This document shows, in pieces, positions 38,028 through 46,725 of a DNA stretch of 64,000 bases; the first letter of the stretch is position 1; each line of letters begins with the position of its first letter. The notes beneath the pieces are model-generated. The model was not told the origin of the DNA. It ran no database searches and was given only the letters and a program-made list of their open reading frames with translations. The position numbers were made by a program, and so were the translations under genes. Origin of the DNA: Flaviramulus basaltis (lineage in GTDB: Bacteria > Bacteroidota > Bacteroidia > Flavobacteriales > Flavobacteriaceae); NCBI RefSeq assembly GCF_900114265.1, contig NZ_FPKV01000001.1, forward strand, positions 744,001 through 808,000, in the 5' to 3' direction.

Positions 38028-39128
38028 TTAGTAATAAGAATTTAAACTTTTATATTCTGGAACCAGCTTCTTAATTTTCTTGACAATTTTATTAGATTTA
38101 TATTCTTTTGCAGCCTCAATTATTTCATCTATTTCTTTTTCTGCATAATCAAATTTATCATTATTTTCTTTAACAAGCATTATTTTTTTATGAGAAGTCG
38201 AACTTGTAGTCGATTTACTATTTAAAAGTTCTTCGAATAATTTTTCTCCTAGACGTAAACCTATTAGTTTAATTTCAATATCCTTTTCAGGAATGAACCC
38301 TGATAAGTGAATCATTTTTTTGGCAAAATCAATTATCTTTATCGCCTTACCCATATTGAAAATGTAGGTTTCATTGTTTGTTCCCATTGAGCTAGCCTCA
38401 ATTACCAACTGGCTAGCCTCTGGAATAGTTATAAAATATCTTGTAATATCTGGATGTGTAATGGTTATTGGACCACCTTCTTCAATTTGTTTCTTAAATA
38501 AAAAGAACACCGATCCATTTGACCCTAAAACATTTCCAAATCTTGTTGTAATAAATTTTGTCCTATCTTTTTTGTTTGAAGAATTATATAAAAATTGTAA
38601 ATACATCTCTGCAATGCGCTTTGTAGCCCCCATAACACTACTTGGGTTAACGGCTTTATCTGTTGAAATCAATACAAAGCGCTCTGTTTTATATTTAACC
38701 GACAAGTCGGCTAAAATTTTAGTCCCCATAATATTAACTAATACAGCCTCAGATGGGTTATTCTCCATAATAGGAACGTGTTTATATGCCGCACAATGAT
38801 AAACAATATCTGGTTTGAACTTTTTGAATAGATGTTTAAGTGTTTTTTTACTCCTAATATCTCCAACTACAGGATAAAAGTTAAGCGAATTATATTCCTT
38901 CTCTATTATAAGTGAAAGGTTGTGAATAGCTGTTTCCGATTGATCAATCACTACAACCTTTTTAGGATTATATTTTCCTATTTGAAGAACTATTTCAGAA
39001 CCTATTGACCCTGCTCCTCCAGTAACAAATATAGTTTTACCTTCAATTAGTTGTGAAGTATTACTACAGTCTGTACAAATCGAGCTTTGCCCTATTAAAT
39101 CCTCTATTTCAATGTTATGCTTTACCAA
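38028..39128 (-). CDS. Soluble FlaA1/CapD-type UDP-HexNAc 4,6-dehydratase, short form
   Basis: A 366-residue SDR enzyme of the UDP-N-acetylglucosamine 4,6-dehydratase family. It has GGAGSIGSE for NAD binding and VLISTDKAVNPSSVMGATKR around the active site (Met replacing the usual Tyr, as in the family). It begins with HNIEIEDLIG, the linker that in full-length CapD/PglF proteins follows an N-terminal membrane and nucleotide-binding half of some 250 residues. That half is absent, an in-frame stop lies four codons upstream, and the only start is TTG. The catalytic half is complete, so it may be functional. With the adjacent aminotransferase it could make a UDP-4-amino-4,6-dideoxy-sugar. Confidence 0.82.
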   Translation of the reverse strand: MVKHNIEIEDLIGQSSICTDCSNTSQLIEGKTIFVTGGAGSIGSEIVLQIGKYNPKKVVVIDQSETAIHNLSLIIEKEYNSLNFYPVVGDIRSKKTLKHLFKKFKPDIVYHCAAYKHVPIMENNPSEAVLVNIMGTKILADLSVKYKTERFVLISTDKAVNPSSVMGATKRIAEMYLQFLYNSSNKKDRTKFITTRFGNVLGSNGSVFFLFKKQIEEGGPITITHPDITRYFITIPEASQLVIEASSMGTNNETYIFNMGKAIKIIDFAKKMIHLSGFIPEKDIEIKLIGLRLGEKLFEELLNSKSTTSSTSHKKIMLVKENNDKFDYAEKEIDEIIEAAKEYKSNKIVKKIKKLVPEYKSLNSYY

Positions 39129-39150
39129 AAACTTAATGCTTTATAAAAAT

Positions 39151-40293
39151 CTATTTATTCTTATCGAAAATAAATTGGGTTATAACTTCTTCAATTCTTT
39201 TTTTTTCATCTTGAGTTAAATTGGACCCTGATGGTAAACATAACCCTGTTTTAAACAAATTATTACAAATGTTTGAACCATAATATGGGTAATCTTTAAA
39301 TACAGGTTGCATGTGCATTGGTTTCCATAATAATTTTGTCTCAATATTATATTTTAACAGTTCCAATCTTAGGTCTTCATTATTAAATCCAACTTTAGTT
39401 TTATCTATTAAAACACAACTTAACCAATGATTTGAAATAAAACTAGAATTAGGGCTTTTAAAAACTTTTATACCACTAATTTTTTTAAAAAATTCTTGAT
39501 AAAACCTATTTGCATCTCGCCTTAAGGCAATGTAATTATCTAAAACTTCCATTTGAGCCCTACCAATCCCAGCAGCTATATTACTCATGCTATAATTATA
39601 GCCTATTTCACTATGTTGGTAGTAAGGCGCAGAGTCTCTTGCTTGAGTTGATAAAAAAAGCGTTCTTTCTCTTAGCTTACTTGTTTTACAAATTAAAGCT
39701 CCTCCTCCAGAAGTAGTTATAATTTTATTTCCATTAAATGATATTATTCCATAATCACCAAATGTTCCACATTTTTGCTCATTATATGTTGAACCTAATG
39801 CTTCTGCGGCATCTTCTATAATTGGGATATTATATTTTAACGATATTGAAATTAGCTCATCCATTTTTGCAGGCATCCCATAGGAATGGACTAAAATAAT
39901 AGCCTTAGGTCGTTTTCCTTTAGATACTCTATCTTTTAGGGCTTTTTCTAAATGAAGTGGGCACATATTCCAAGTTTCATTTTCACTATCAACAAAAACA
40001 GGTATTGCTCCTTGATAAACTATTGGATTTGCCGAGGCGGAAAATGTGAAACTTTGACAAATAACCTCATCACCTGATTTAACTCCTAAATGAATTAAAG
40101 CTATGTGAATTGCTGACGTGCCAGAGTTTAAAAGTGCTATTTTTGATTTTTTTAAAAAAAACACTTCTAACTGCTTTTCAAATCTATCAAGATTTTCACC
40201 ATAATTTGAAACTTCTCCTTTGTTTATTGCCCTCTCAATATATTTTATTTCGTTGCCACCAACATGAACAGAAGATAGTTTAATTTGCTTCAT
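39151..40293 (-). CDS. DegT/DnrJ/EryC1/StrS aminotransferase
   Basis: A 380-residue PLP-dependent sugar aminotransferase. The PLP lysine is K190 in FNGNKIITTSGGG; the segment IEDAAEALGSTY precedes it. It would aminate the 4-keto sugar made by the adjacent dehydratase, as in the PglF/PglE pair. It is separated from the dehydratase by 22 bases and from the WecA-like gene by three. No PglD-type acetyltransferase is nearby. Confidence 0.9.
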   Translation of the reverse strand: MKQIKLSSVHVGGNEIKYIERAINKGEVSNYGENLDRFEKQLEVFFLKKSKIALLNSGTSAIHIALIHLGVKSGDEVICQSFTFSASANPIVYQGAIPVFVDSENETWNMCPLHLEKALKDRVSKGKRPKAIILVHSYGMPAKMDELISISLKYNIPIIEDAAEALGSTYNEQKCGTFGDYGIISFNGNKIITTSGGGALICKTSKLRERTLFLSTQARDSAPYYQHSEIGYNYSMSNIAAGIGRAQMEVLDNYIALRRDANRFYQEFFKKISGIKVFKSPNSSFISNHWLSCVLIDKTKVGFNNEDLRLELLKYNIETKLLWKPMHMQPVFKDYPYYGSNICNNLFKTGLCLPSGSNLTQDEKKRIEEVITQFIFDKNK

Positions 40294-40296
40294 TTC

Positions 40297-41277
40297 TTAT
40301 TTTATCTTTTTGTATGTTTTCGTTTTAATGAAGTAATATACTAAAGATAGGAACACAGAAAGTATAATAAAACTGATTATGTTGTTAAAATTGATTTTAA
40401 TTGAATAATAAACAATGGCGTTTAAGCCTAATTGTAAAATAAAGTATGCTGCAGCAATTGCTAAATGTGGAATTTTTATTTGATTAGCATAAAGCTCGTA
40501 TAAATGCCTAAGGTGTGATTTAAAAATGTTTTCTTTTCTATATAACCTTTCTATAATTGTCCAACCGCCATCTAACGCATAAATTCCTAAAATTAAAAAG
40601 ACTAAAGGGTTTTTAGTAGCTACAAATAATTTTAAAGTAAAAAACAGAATTGTAAACCCTATGGTTATGCTACCCACGTCTCCTGCAAAACATTTTGGTC
40701 TTTTCCTAAAATTAAAATAACCAAAAACTACTGTAGAAATAATAAAAATTAACAGTAGGTTACTATTCGTAAAATGAATTAAAAATGTGTTTATTAGATA
40801 CAAAGTAATATAACTGCAGAGGGAATTTAAAAAAGTCATTCCATTTATACCGTCCATAAAATTATAAATATTCGAATAGCCTAATATCAATATATAAGTA
40901 AAAAAAACACTTGAAATCACCTTTACAAAACCATTATCAAATATGTCAAAAGTAAAAAGCACTATAGTAGCTGAAATAAATTGAAAAATTATTCTAATTA
41001 TTGGTTTTGTAGTTTTACAATCATCAATAAAGCTAACAACAGCAATTATTATCGTCGCTATAATAAAGTAGCCTAAAACCTTATCGACTTGTTCATAGAA
41101 AAAAAAGAAAAAAAGAAAAAGAGCGGGGAGAAAAATAATACCACCCCCTCTTACAGTAGAAATAAGATGACTATTTCTGTTATTTGAATGATCTTCAATA
41201 CCCTTTAATGATGCATACTTTATATAAAAAATTTCAACTAAGAATAGAACTATAAAGATTATTATAAAAATGATCAT
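40297..41277 (-). CDS. WecA/WbpL-like undecaprenyl-phosphate sugar-1-phosphate transferase
   Basis: A 326-residue polytopic membrane enzyme with about ten helices. The family motifs are visible: the cytoplasmic aspartates in SFIDDCKTT, NIYNFMDGINGMT, and the GDVGSITIGF loop. It transfers HexNAc 1-phosphate to undecaprenyl phosphate, starting a repeat unit. It follows the dehydratase/aminotransferase pair, as in WbpL-type O-antigen loci. Two WcaJ-type initiating enzymes occur in the same locus. Confidence 0.88.
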   Translation of the reverse strand: MIIFIIIFIVLFLVEIFYIKYASLKGIEDHSNNRNSHLISTVRGGGIIFLPALFLFFFFFYEQVDKVLGYFIIATIIIAVVSFIDDCKTTKPIIRIIFQFISATIVLFTFDIFDNGFVKVISSVFFTYILILGYSNIYNFMDGINGMTFLNSLCSYITLYLINTFLIHFTNSNLLLIFIISTVVFGYFNFRKRPKCFAGDVGSITIGFTILFFTLKLFVATKNPLVFLILGIYALDGGWTIIERLYRKENIFKSHLRHLYELYANQIKIPHLAIAAAYFILQLGLNAIVYYSIKINFNNIISFIILSVFLSLVYYFIKTKTYKKIK

Positions 41278-41390
41278 TCCTTTTTATATAAATAGATTTA
41301 CGGCTTAGATTAAAACCTTAAAAACAAGTGGTAATGCCTTTTCATGTTTAAAATAATATCTTTCCTTTTGTGACAGCTTTAGGGAAGTTA

Positions 41391-42734
41391 TTAGTATGCT
41401 TTTTCCTCGCCTTTAAATACGTTTAAAACTGTTTGAAAAATTATTCCTAAATCTAATATTAGAGACCAGTTTTCAATATAAAAAATATCATACTTAGTTC
41501 TATTTACAATATCTTCTTTAGTTTCTATTTCACCCCTATAACCACGTACTTGAGCAAGACCTGTTACCCCTGGTTTCACAAAATGCCTTACCATATATTT
41601 AGGCACTTTAGGGCCGTAAATCTCATTTTGACGCCATAAATGAGGGCGAGGTCCCACTACTGACATAGATCCAAAAAAAACATTAAAAAATTGAGGTAAC
41701 TCGTCAATGCTAGTTCTTCTTATGAATCTCCCCACTTTTGTAATCCTTGAATCATTCCTTGTAGCCGAAATTTCAGAACTAGAATTTATAGTCATAGAGC
41801 GAAATTTATAACATCCAAACCCTTTTTCTTTAATTCCTGGTCGGTTTTGTTGGAAAAAGATAGGCCCTTTACTCTCCAAAATTATAATCAACCCTAAAAT
41901 TGGAATTAACCAAGACAATACAAAAATTATAATAATTCCTGAAAACAAAACATCAAATACTCTTTTAATAACACTGTTTAACGGATCGTCTAACGGAATT
42001 TCTCTTAGAGAAAGGATTGGTGTTATATCGTAATAATTTAAGTAAAAATTCTTACTGTACAACTCTTTATTATCTGGTATAAATTTTAGAGTTTTAACAT
42101 TTACATCACAAAACTCTATATATCTTTTAATTTGCTTATTACTTAACTCTTTAACAGAGCAATAAATTTCATCTATATTATTTTCAAGTATATAATTGAA
42201 ACTATCTAATATGTTTCCTGATTTATTAGTGCTTTCATCATTTGTAAAAAGTCCCATAAATTTATATCCAAACCCTGGTTCATTTTTAAAAAATTTTTCA
42301 AGTTTTTGTGTTGATTCATTTGCGCCAATTATTATAACTTGTTTATAATTGCTTCCTGTAATTATTCTGTACTTTTTAAAAATAATGTGAAGTATAATTC
42401 TCCAAAGTATAAAAACAAAATATAGATTAATTGAAAACTTAAATACAAGATTATGACTAATATCTATATGCTTTATGTATAAGTAAGAAAAAATCAATAA
42501 AAGAAATACAAAACACTGGCTTGTAAGCAAAGAGACTATTTTAATGATTTTTGTAAATCTATAAACTTTGTAAAAAGAGAAAAAAATTGAAAGAAATATC
42601 CAAAAAATTATAAAAAAGACTAAATCTATTATTTTACTTGTTAAAAAAAAATAGGCTGAAAAAGATATTATGAATAAGTCTAATATGTAAAGTAATGGCC
42701 TTATTAATTTAGCATGTCCTCCTTTTGATACCAT
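41391..42734 (-). CDS. WcaJ-like polyprenyl-phosphate hexose-1-phosphate transferase (copy 2)
   Basis: A 447-residue paralogue of the product of 35565-36974: same hydrophobic N-terminus, Rossmann-like middle (VIIIGANESTQKLEKFF) and C-terminal transferase domain with [23 protein letters not shown] and GVTGLAQVRGYRGEIETK. Both proteins end in KGEEKAY. It initiates a glycan on undecaprenyl phosphate. Which of the two acts on which sugar cannot be read from the sequence. Confidence 0.92.
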   Translation of the reverse strand: MVSKGGHAKLIRPLLYILDLFIISFSAYFFLTSKIIDLVFFIIFWIFLSIFFSFYKVYRFTKIIKIVSLLTSQCFVFLLLIFSYLYIKHIDISHNLVFKFSINLYFVFILWRIILHIIFKKYRIITGSNYKQVIIIGANESTQKLEKFFKNEPGFGYKFMGLFTNDESTNKSGNILDSFNYILENNIDEIYCSVKELSNKQIKRYIEFCDVNVKTLKFIPDNKELYSKNFYLNYYDITPILSLREIPLDDPLNSVIKRVFDVLFSGIIIIFVLSWLIPILGLIIILESKGPIFFQQNRPGIKEKGFGCYKFRSMTINSSSEISATRNDSRITKVGRFIRRTSIDELPQFFNVFFGSMSVVGPRPHLWRQNEIYGPKVPKYMVRHFVKPGVTGLAQVRGYRGEIETKEDIVNRTKYDIFYIENWSLILDLGIIFQTVLNVFKGEEKAY

Positions 42735-42806
42735 ATAATAATTTAATGTTTTTTTAGCTAAAGATAGATCTTCTAGTTTATCATTGCCTTTTAAGTTAAT
42801 TATAAT

Positions 42807-43946
42807 TTACTTATTTAGGTTACTATACTTTATATAAATTTTCTCTAAACACTTTATATTAATATTTAAATTAAAGTTTTCTTCAAAAAAAATAAAAGAA
42901 TTATTTTCAAATTTCTCTCTAAGCTCTGTGTTATTATATAACTCAATTACTTTTTCAACAAACAGGTCAATTTCATTTATATTAATAAGGTACCCATTAT
43001 AATTATTTTTAACAAGGTCCTTGTTCCCATCACAATCTGATGCTATTAATGATTTCTTTAAAGCTAAACTTTCAATTATAGCGTAAGGAAGCCCTTCATA
43101 GCGTGCTGTTGATATATAAAATTTTGAATTTTTAACTATATCAAATATTTTTTCTCGTTCGATCCATTCTATTAAAGTAGTGTTTTCTTCTAATTTATAT
43201 TCAACTATTAACCTCTTAACATTTTCTGTGTTGGGACTAACCACCCCTAATCCCATAACAACTAAATGTATATCTGGAATTGTTTTCTTTACTTCTTTAA
43301 TTATTTTAACCATCATCTCAATGTTTTTTTGATAAGATGGTCTTCCAACAGTACAAATATAATTTTCAGGCAAAGATGATATAATACTTGTGTTTTTTTC
43401 TTTTGCTAAAATAGGTTTAATAGAATTATTAAATAACAACGCTCGAGATACTGAATAACCAACCTCCTTAATACCTCTATTTAATTCAGATTCTGATGTT
43501 GCTAATAAAATAGAATTAAAATTTTTAAAAATTTTTTCAATTTTTAAAAATATAAATCTTTTAATTTGAGAATTTGAACTTAAATATGAGTAGGCGTGAG
43601 GCGTATGTAATACATTTACTTTATAAAACAAAGATGCAATCCTTGCAATTATACCTCCTTTAGCGCTATGTGCGTGAATTATATTTGGTTTTTCTTTTTT
43701 AAGAATTTTTATTGTTTGATATATACATCTTATATCATTAATAACATTAATTTCTCTTTTAATTGGAATAAAAAACTGTTTTACAGGTTGTTTAGAAATG
43801 TTGAAATATTCTTTAACTTTTTCCTTTTCACCATGAATTATAATGTTTTCAATTGTATTTGAATCAATATTTTTTATTACTAAATCTAAATATACTTCAA
43901 CACCACCTATTGAATGAAGAACATGTGCTATTTTAATTTTTTTCAA
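42807..43946 (-). CDS. Glycosyltransferase family 4
   Basis: A 379-residue GT-B enzyme. The N-terminal IAHVLHSIGGVEVYL and NIIHAHSAKGGIIAR segments and the C-terminal donor site YEGLPYAIIESLALKK with the EX7E pattern identify GT4. It starts 14 bases before the end of the ligase-like gene, showing coupling in the operon. Linkage unknown. Confidence 0.9.
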   Translation of the reverse strand: MKKIKIAHVLHSIGGVEVYLDLVIKNIDSNTIENIIIHGEKEKVKEYFNISKQPVKQFFIPIKREINVINDIRCIYQTIKILKKEKPNIIHAHSAKGGIIARIASLFYKVNVLHTPHAYSYLSSNSQIKRFIFLKIEKIFKNFNSILLATSESELNRGIKEVGYSVSRALLFNNSIKPILAKEKNTSIISSLPENYICTVGRPSYQKNIEMMVKIIKEVKKTIPDIHLVVMGLGVVSPNTENVKRLIVEYKLEENTTLIEWIEREKIFDIVKNSKFYISTARYEGLPYAIIESLALKKSLIASDCDGNKDLVKNNYNGYLININEIDLFVEKVIELYNNTELREKFENNSFIFFEENFNLNINIKCLEKIYIKYSNLNK

Positions 43947-45195
43947 TTAATTTAAATTTAAGTTGGTTTGCGAAAATTGATGCCCAAAGGCCGCTAAAAA
44001 TAATCCCATCGTATCGTATTAAAAAATCATCTGTTAAATTGGAAACAAAGAAAATTATAAAAAAACATATAATTATTGAGCTTTCTAATTTTAGACCTAG
44101 ATAACCTATAAATAACACAAAAACAATTACTACAATACTTCCAAAAATACCAAATTTTAATAAAAAATCAATATACTGATTATGGACTGGAAATTTCCAT
44201 TTTGCTAAATGCTTTTGATTTGTTTTTTCAAAATAATTAACAAGTTCTCGTTTAGAATCTGATGCGCCATAGCCAATCCATAAATTCTCCTTTGCTAATT
44301 CTAATGATGCTTTCCATATACTTAGTCTCATAACTAAGCTACCGTGCTTTGTCTCTGGTTTTTCTAGCTCATCTATTCTACCAATTTTATCCATATTTGA
44401 AAAACTATCCGTTGTGAATTTTTCTATTACCCTAGGAAATGCCAACGTAAATAAACTTAAACAAATAAAAAGAGCTACTCCAAGAACTAAAATGCCTTTG
44501 AAAATTTCCTTTAATTGTTTTTTCTTTTTAAAGAACTCTAGAACTAAAATAAGTAAAGAACAGACTATGCAGTTAACAATAGCTATTCTTGTGTTTATAT
44601 ATAAAACAAAAAAGAATAGAATTAAATAAAGTAGAAAGTAATAATGCTTACTATCTTTAAATAACATATATAAGGCCGCAAGAGCCGCAAAACTAACATG
44701 CATATTTAAAGCAGGAGCATGAGTGCCAAAACTATTTGCAAAGTGATAACCTATTTCCCAAAGATCAATTCCATTAGCATATTTTAAAAAATCATTAGTG
44801 TTTAAAATAATATACCTACAAAATAATATTGTCAATAAAATTGTTGTTATTAATACATAGCACTTTAATAACATTTTTAAGTTAATCTTTTTATAATGAC
44901 CAACTAAAATTATTGGAAATAAAATTAGAGAAAATCTTTTTTCTGCAGATTTTAAACCTAAAAAAAAACTGTCATTATTCCAAAAGAATAGAATGTCTAG
45001 GAGAAAAGGGCTGGCTATTATTAAAATGAAAACTATATCCCTTTTTTTAAAATGAGTTTTTTTAAAAAAAAAAACATTAAATAACGCAAATAATATAATC
45101 AGACCAGTACTGAACTCTCTAAAAATAATTGTTGAGGCAATCAAACAAATTAATATTATAAATATGTTATTTTGCTTTTTTTCTGAAAGATTCAT
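43933..45195 (-). CDS. O-antigen ligase family (Wzy_C) membrane protein
   Basis: A 420-residue protein with about 11-12 helices and a large periplasmic loop. The loop carries the family's functional histidine in FPVHNQYIDFLLKFGIFG; arginines near LVMRLSIWKASLE also fit. It acts as an O-antigen ligase or as a Wzy polymerase. Its start overlaps the upstream membrane gene by 29 bases. Which of the two proteins polymerises is not clear. Confidence 0.82.
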   Translation of the reverse strand: MNLSEKKQNNIFIILICLIASTIIFREFSTGLIILFALFNVFFFKKTHFKKRDIVFILIIASPFLLDILFFWNNDSFFLGLKSAEKRFSLILFPIILVGHYKKINLKMLLKCYVLITTILLTILFCRYIILNTNDFLKYANGIDLWEIGYHFANSFGTHAPALNMHVSFAALAALYMLFKDSKHYYFLLYLILFFFVLYINTRIAIVNCIVCSLLILVLEFFKKKKQLKEIFKGILVLGVALFICLSLFTLAFPRVIEKFTTDSFSNMDKIGRIDELEKPETKHGSLVMRLSIWKASLELAKENLWIGYGASDSKRELVNYFEKTNQKHLAKWKFPVHNQYIDFLLKFGIFGSIVVIVFVLFIGYLGLKLESSIIICFFIIFFVSNLTDDFLIRYDGIIFSGLWASIFANQLKFKLIEKN

Positions 45196-46231
45196 AATTT
45201 AATAAATAATAAATTATTGGAAACACACTCGCTTTATGTCTTAGTGCGGAACCAAGATCTGGTTCAAAAACACCTTGAACTATAAAATAAGAAAACAAAA
45301 TATAAAATAGCCATAATTCATAATTATTTCTTTTACCTTCCCTTATGGATTTTTCATATTTTCTAATTAAAATGTAAAATAATATAAGCTGCCATAATAT
45401 AAAAATAACTATTTGTGGTGACAAAAAGTGTCTTAAACCATTTACAGGTAAATTAACTGAGAAAAAACCATGAATTACACTAATTGATTCTCCATACCAA
45501 GTATCATTCTCTAAGGGAGGTTTGATAATGGTTTTTGCATAATCTTCTCCCATTCTCGAATTATTTACAACATCTCTTGTTTGCTCAGAAATAAATTCCC
45601 CTTTTATAACACCATAACTTAATGAAATAAAAATTAAAAGCAATAAACCATAAAGAATTGTAGCGGTTTTATAATTCTTAATTTTAATATAGCTCATTAT
45701 ATACATAAAAAAAGCTATGATGGCAATTATAAAATAATAAGGTCTAAAAAACCATGAGAAAAAAATCATGAGAAAAATAGAAATAAATATTGTTTTGCCA
45801 ATATTTGTTTTTCGCTTAATTACAAAAAAAACAATAAATGATATATATATATAATTTATAAATTCTTTTGAGGGAACAGCAACATAAATAGCCAACATTA
45901 AAAACATTAAATAAATAATAATATTTTTTAAAAGAAACTTATGCAAGTCTTTTGAAATGCCTATTTTATATAATAAATATACTAATATTGAATATTGAAT
46001 AATCGCAATAATTTCTCTGGACAGATATTTCAAACCAGTAACTTTATAAAACCAAATACTGAATGGAAAACTACCCATTAAACCAGTAAAACCATGATCA
46101 TTATTTATTATAGTATTTGAATCCCAAAAATATTTTTCGGGTAGTATATAATATGAAAACACAGAGAAAAGTAATCCTGAGATTGCTAAAAGAAAAAACG
46201 CAAAATTTGATTTAGAAATTAACAACTTCAT
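45167..46231 (-). CDS. Polytopic membrane protein, probable Wzy-type polymerase
   Basis: A 354-residue very hydrophobic protein with about ten helices. No strong family motif is recognised, but FEPDLGSALRHKASVFP near the C-terminus resembles the conserved arginine loop of EpsG/Wzy-like polymerases. Its place between glycosyltransferases and the ligase-like gene fits a polymerase role. This is an inference from topology and context. Confidence 0.6.
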   Translation of the reverse strand: MKLLISKSNFAFFLLAISGLLFSVFSYYILPEKYFWDSNTIINNDHGFTGLMGSFPFSIWFYKVTGLKYLSREIIAIIQYSILVYLLYKIGISKDLHKFLLKNIIIYLMFLMLAIYVAVPSKEFINYIYISFIVFFVIKRKTNIGKTIFISIFLMIFFSWFFRPYYFIIAIIAFFMYIMSYIKIKNYKTATILYGLLLLIFISLSYGVIKGEFISEQTRDVVNNSRMGEDYAKTIIKPPLENDTWYGESISVIHGFFSVNLPVNGLRHFLSPQIVIFILWQLILFYILIRKYEKSIREGKRNNYELWLFYILFSYFIVQGVFEPDLGSALRHKASVFPIIYYLLNYESFRKKAK

Positions 46232-46301
46232 TTGGTGATATAGATAGAATGTTTAGAATAACTTACTTTTTTTAGATCTAAATTAACATTTTCGAAAAAA
46301 G

Positions 46302-46426
46302 CTAACTAATCTTCCTATTAAGTTTCTTGATTTTTTCATTTAAAGCAATTATAGAATTTAAAAAATTTTGTCATTATCTCTAGGAATTAAACCTAACTTA
46401 TTCTTTTTAATAATTTTTCTGTCCAT
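46302..46426 (-). pseudogene. Possible small gene remnant
   Basis: On the minus strand an ATG at 46426 opens 22 codons, including KNKLGLIPRDNDK, and stops in a T run. With one extra base in that run the frame continues through NSIIALNEKIKKLNRK to a stop at 46302. This looks like the decayed end of a gene but is too short to identify. Confidence 0.25.
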
Positions 46427-46474
46427 TAATTTTAGCCTATTCTAACTTTTAAAACTCATATAGTTCACCTTTTT

Positions 46475-46725
46475 TTAAGGTAAATTATATTTTAGTGCTT
46501 TATCAAGCTCAAAAACACTACCATTATAAAATACTAAATAGGTAATTAAAAAACCTGATAATACAAAAAGAAGTCGACAGCGGTTTTACCTTGGTCTAAA
46601 ATTTTAAATCCATCTCCAAATGGAATCCCCATATTGTTTAAATGATGCTTCCCGTGATAAATAATTACTAAAAAAGTAGCGAAAAATCTAAGTGTATTTA
46701 AACCCTTTAAATGTTTATGAGCCAT
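46475..46725 (-). pseudogene. Frameshifted N-terminal fragment of an acyltransferase-3 (OafA-like) gene
   Basis: From an ATG at 46725 the minus strand encodes 59 residues, beginning MAHKHLKGLNTLRFFATFLV and ending in AVDFF before a stop at 46546. If one base is added in the T run at AVDFF, the frame continues as VLSGFLITYLVFYNGS to a stop at 46475. GLNTLRFFA, the IIYHGKHH histidine and VLSGFLI are hallmarks of the first membrane helices of acyltransferase family 3, which acetylate or acylate O-antigens. The family is normally about 330-380 residues, so about 270 residues are missing. The ATG overlaps the stop of the upstream GT4 gene, as an operon gene would. Confidence 0.8.

Noticed and set aside
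38374-38799. A 141-codon plus-strand ORF
   Set aside because: Antisense shadow of the 4,6-dehydratase gene, whose motifs are clear.
45835-45860. AT dinucleotide run resembling a microsatellite
   Set aside because: It lies within the coding region of a membrane protein and translates as ordinary Ile/Tyr residues; the frame is kept.
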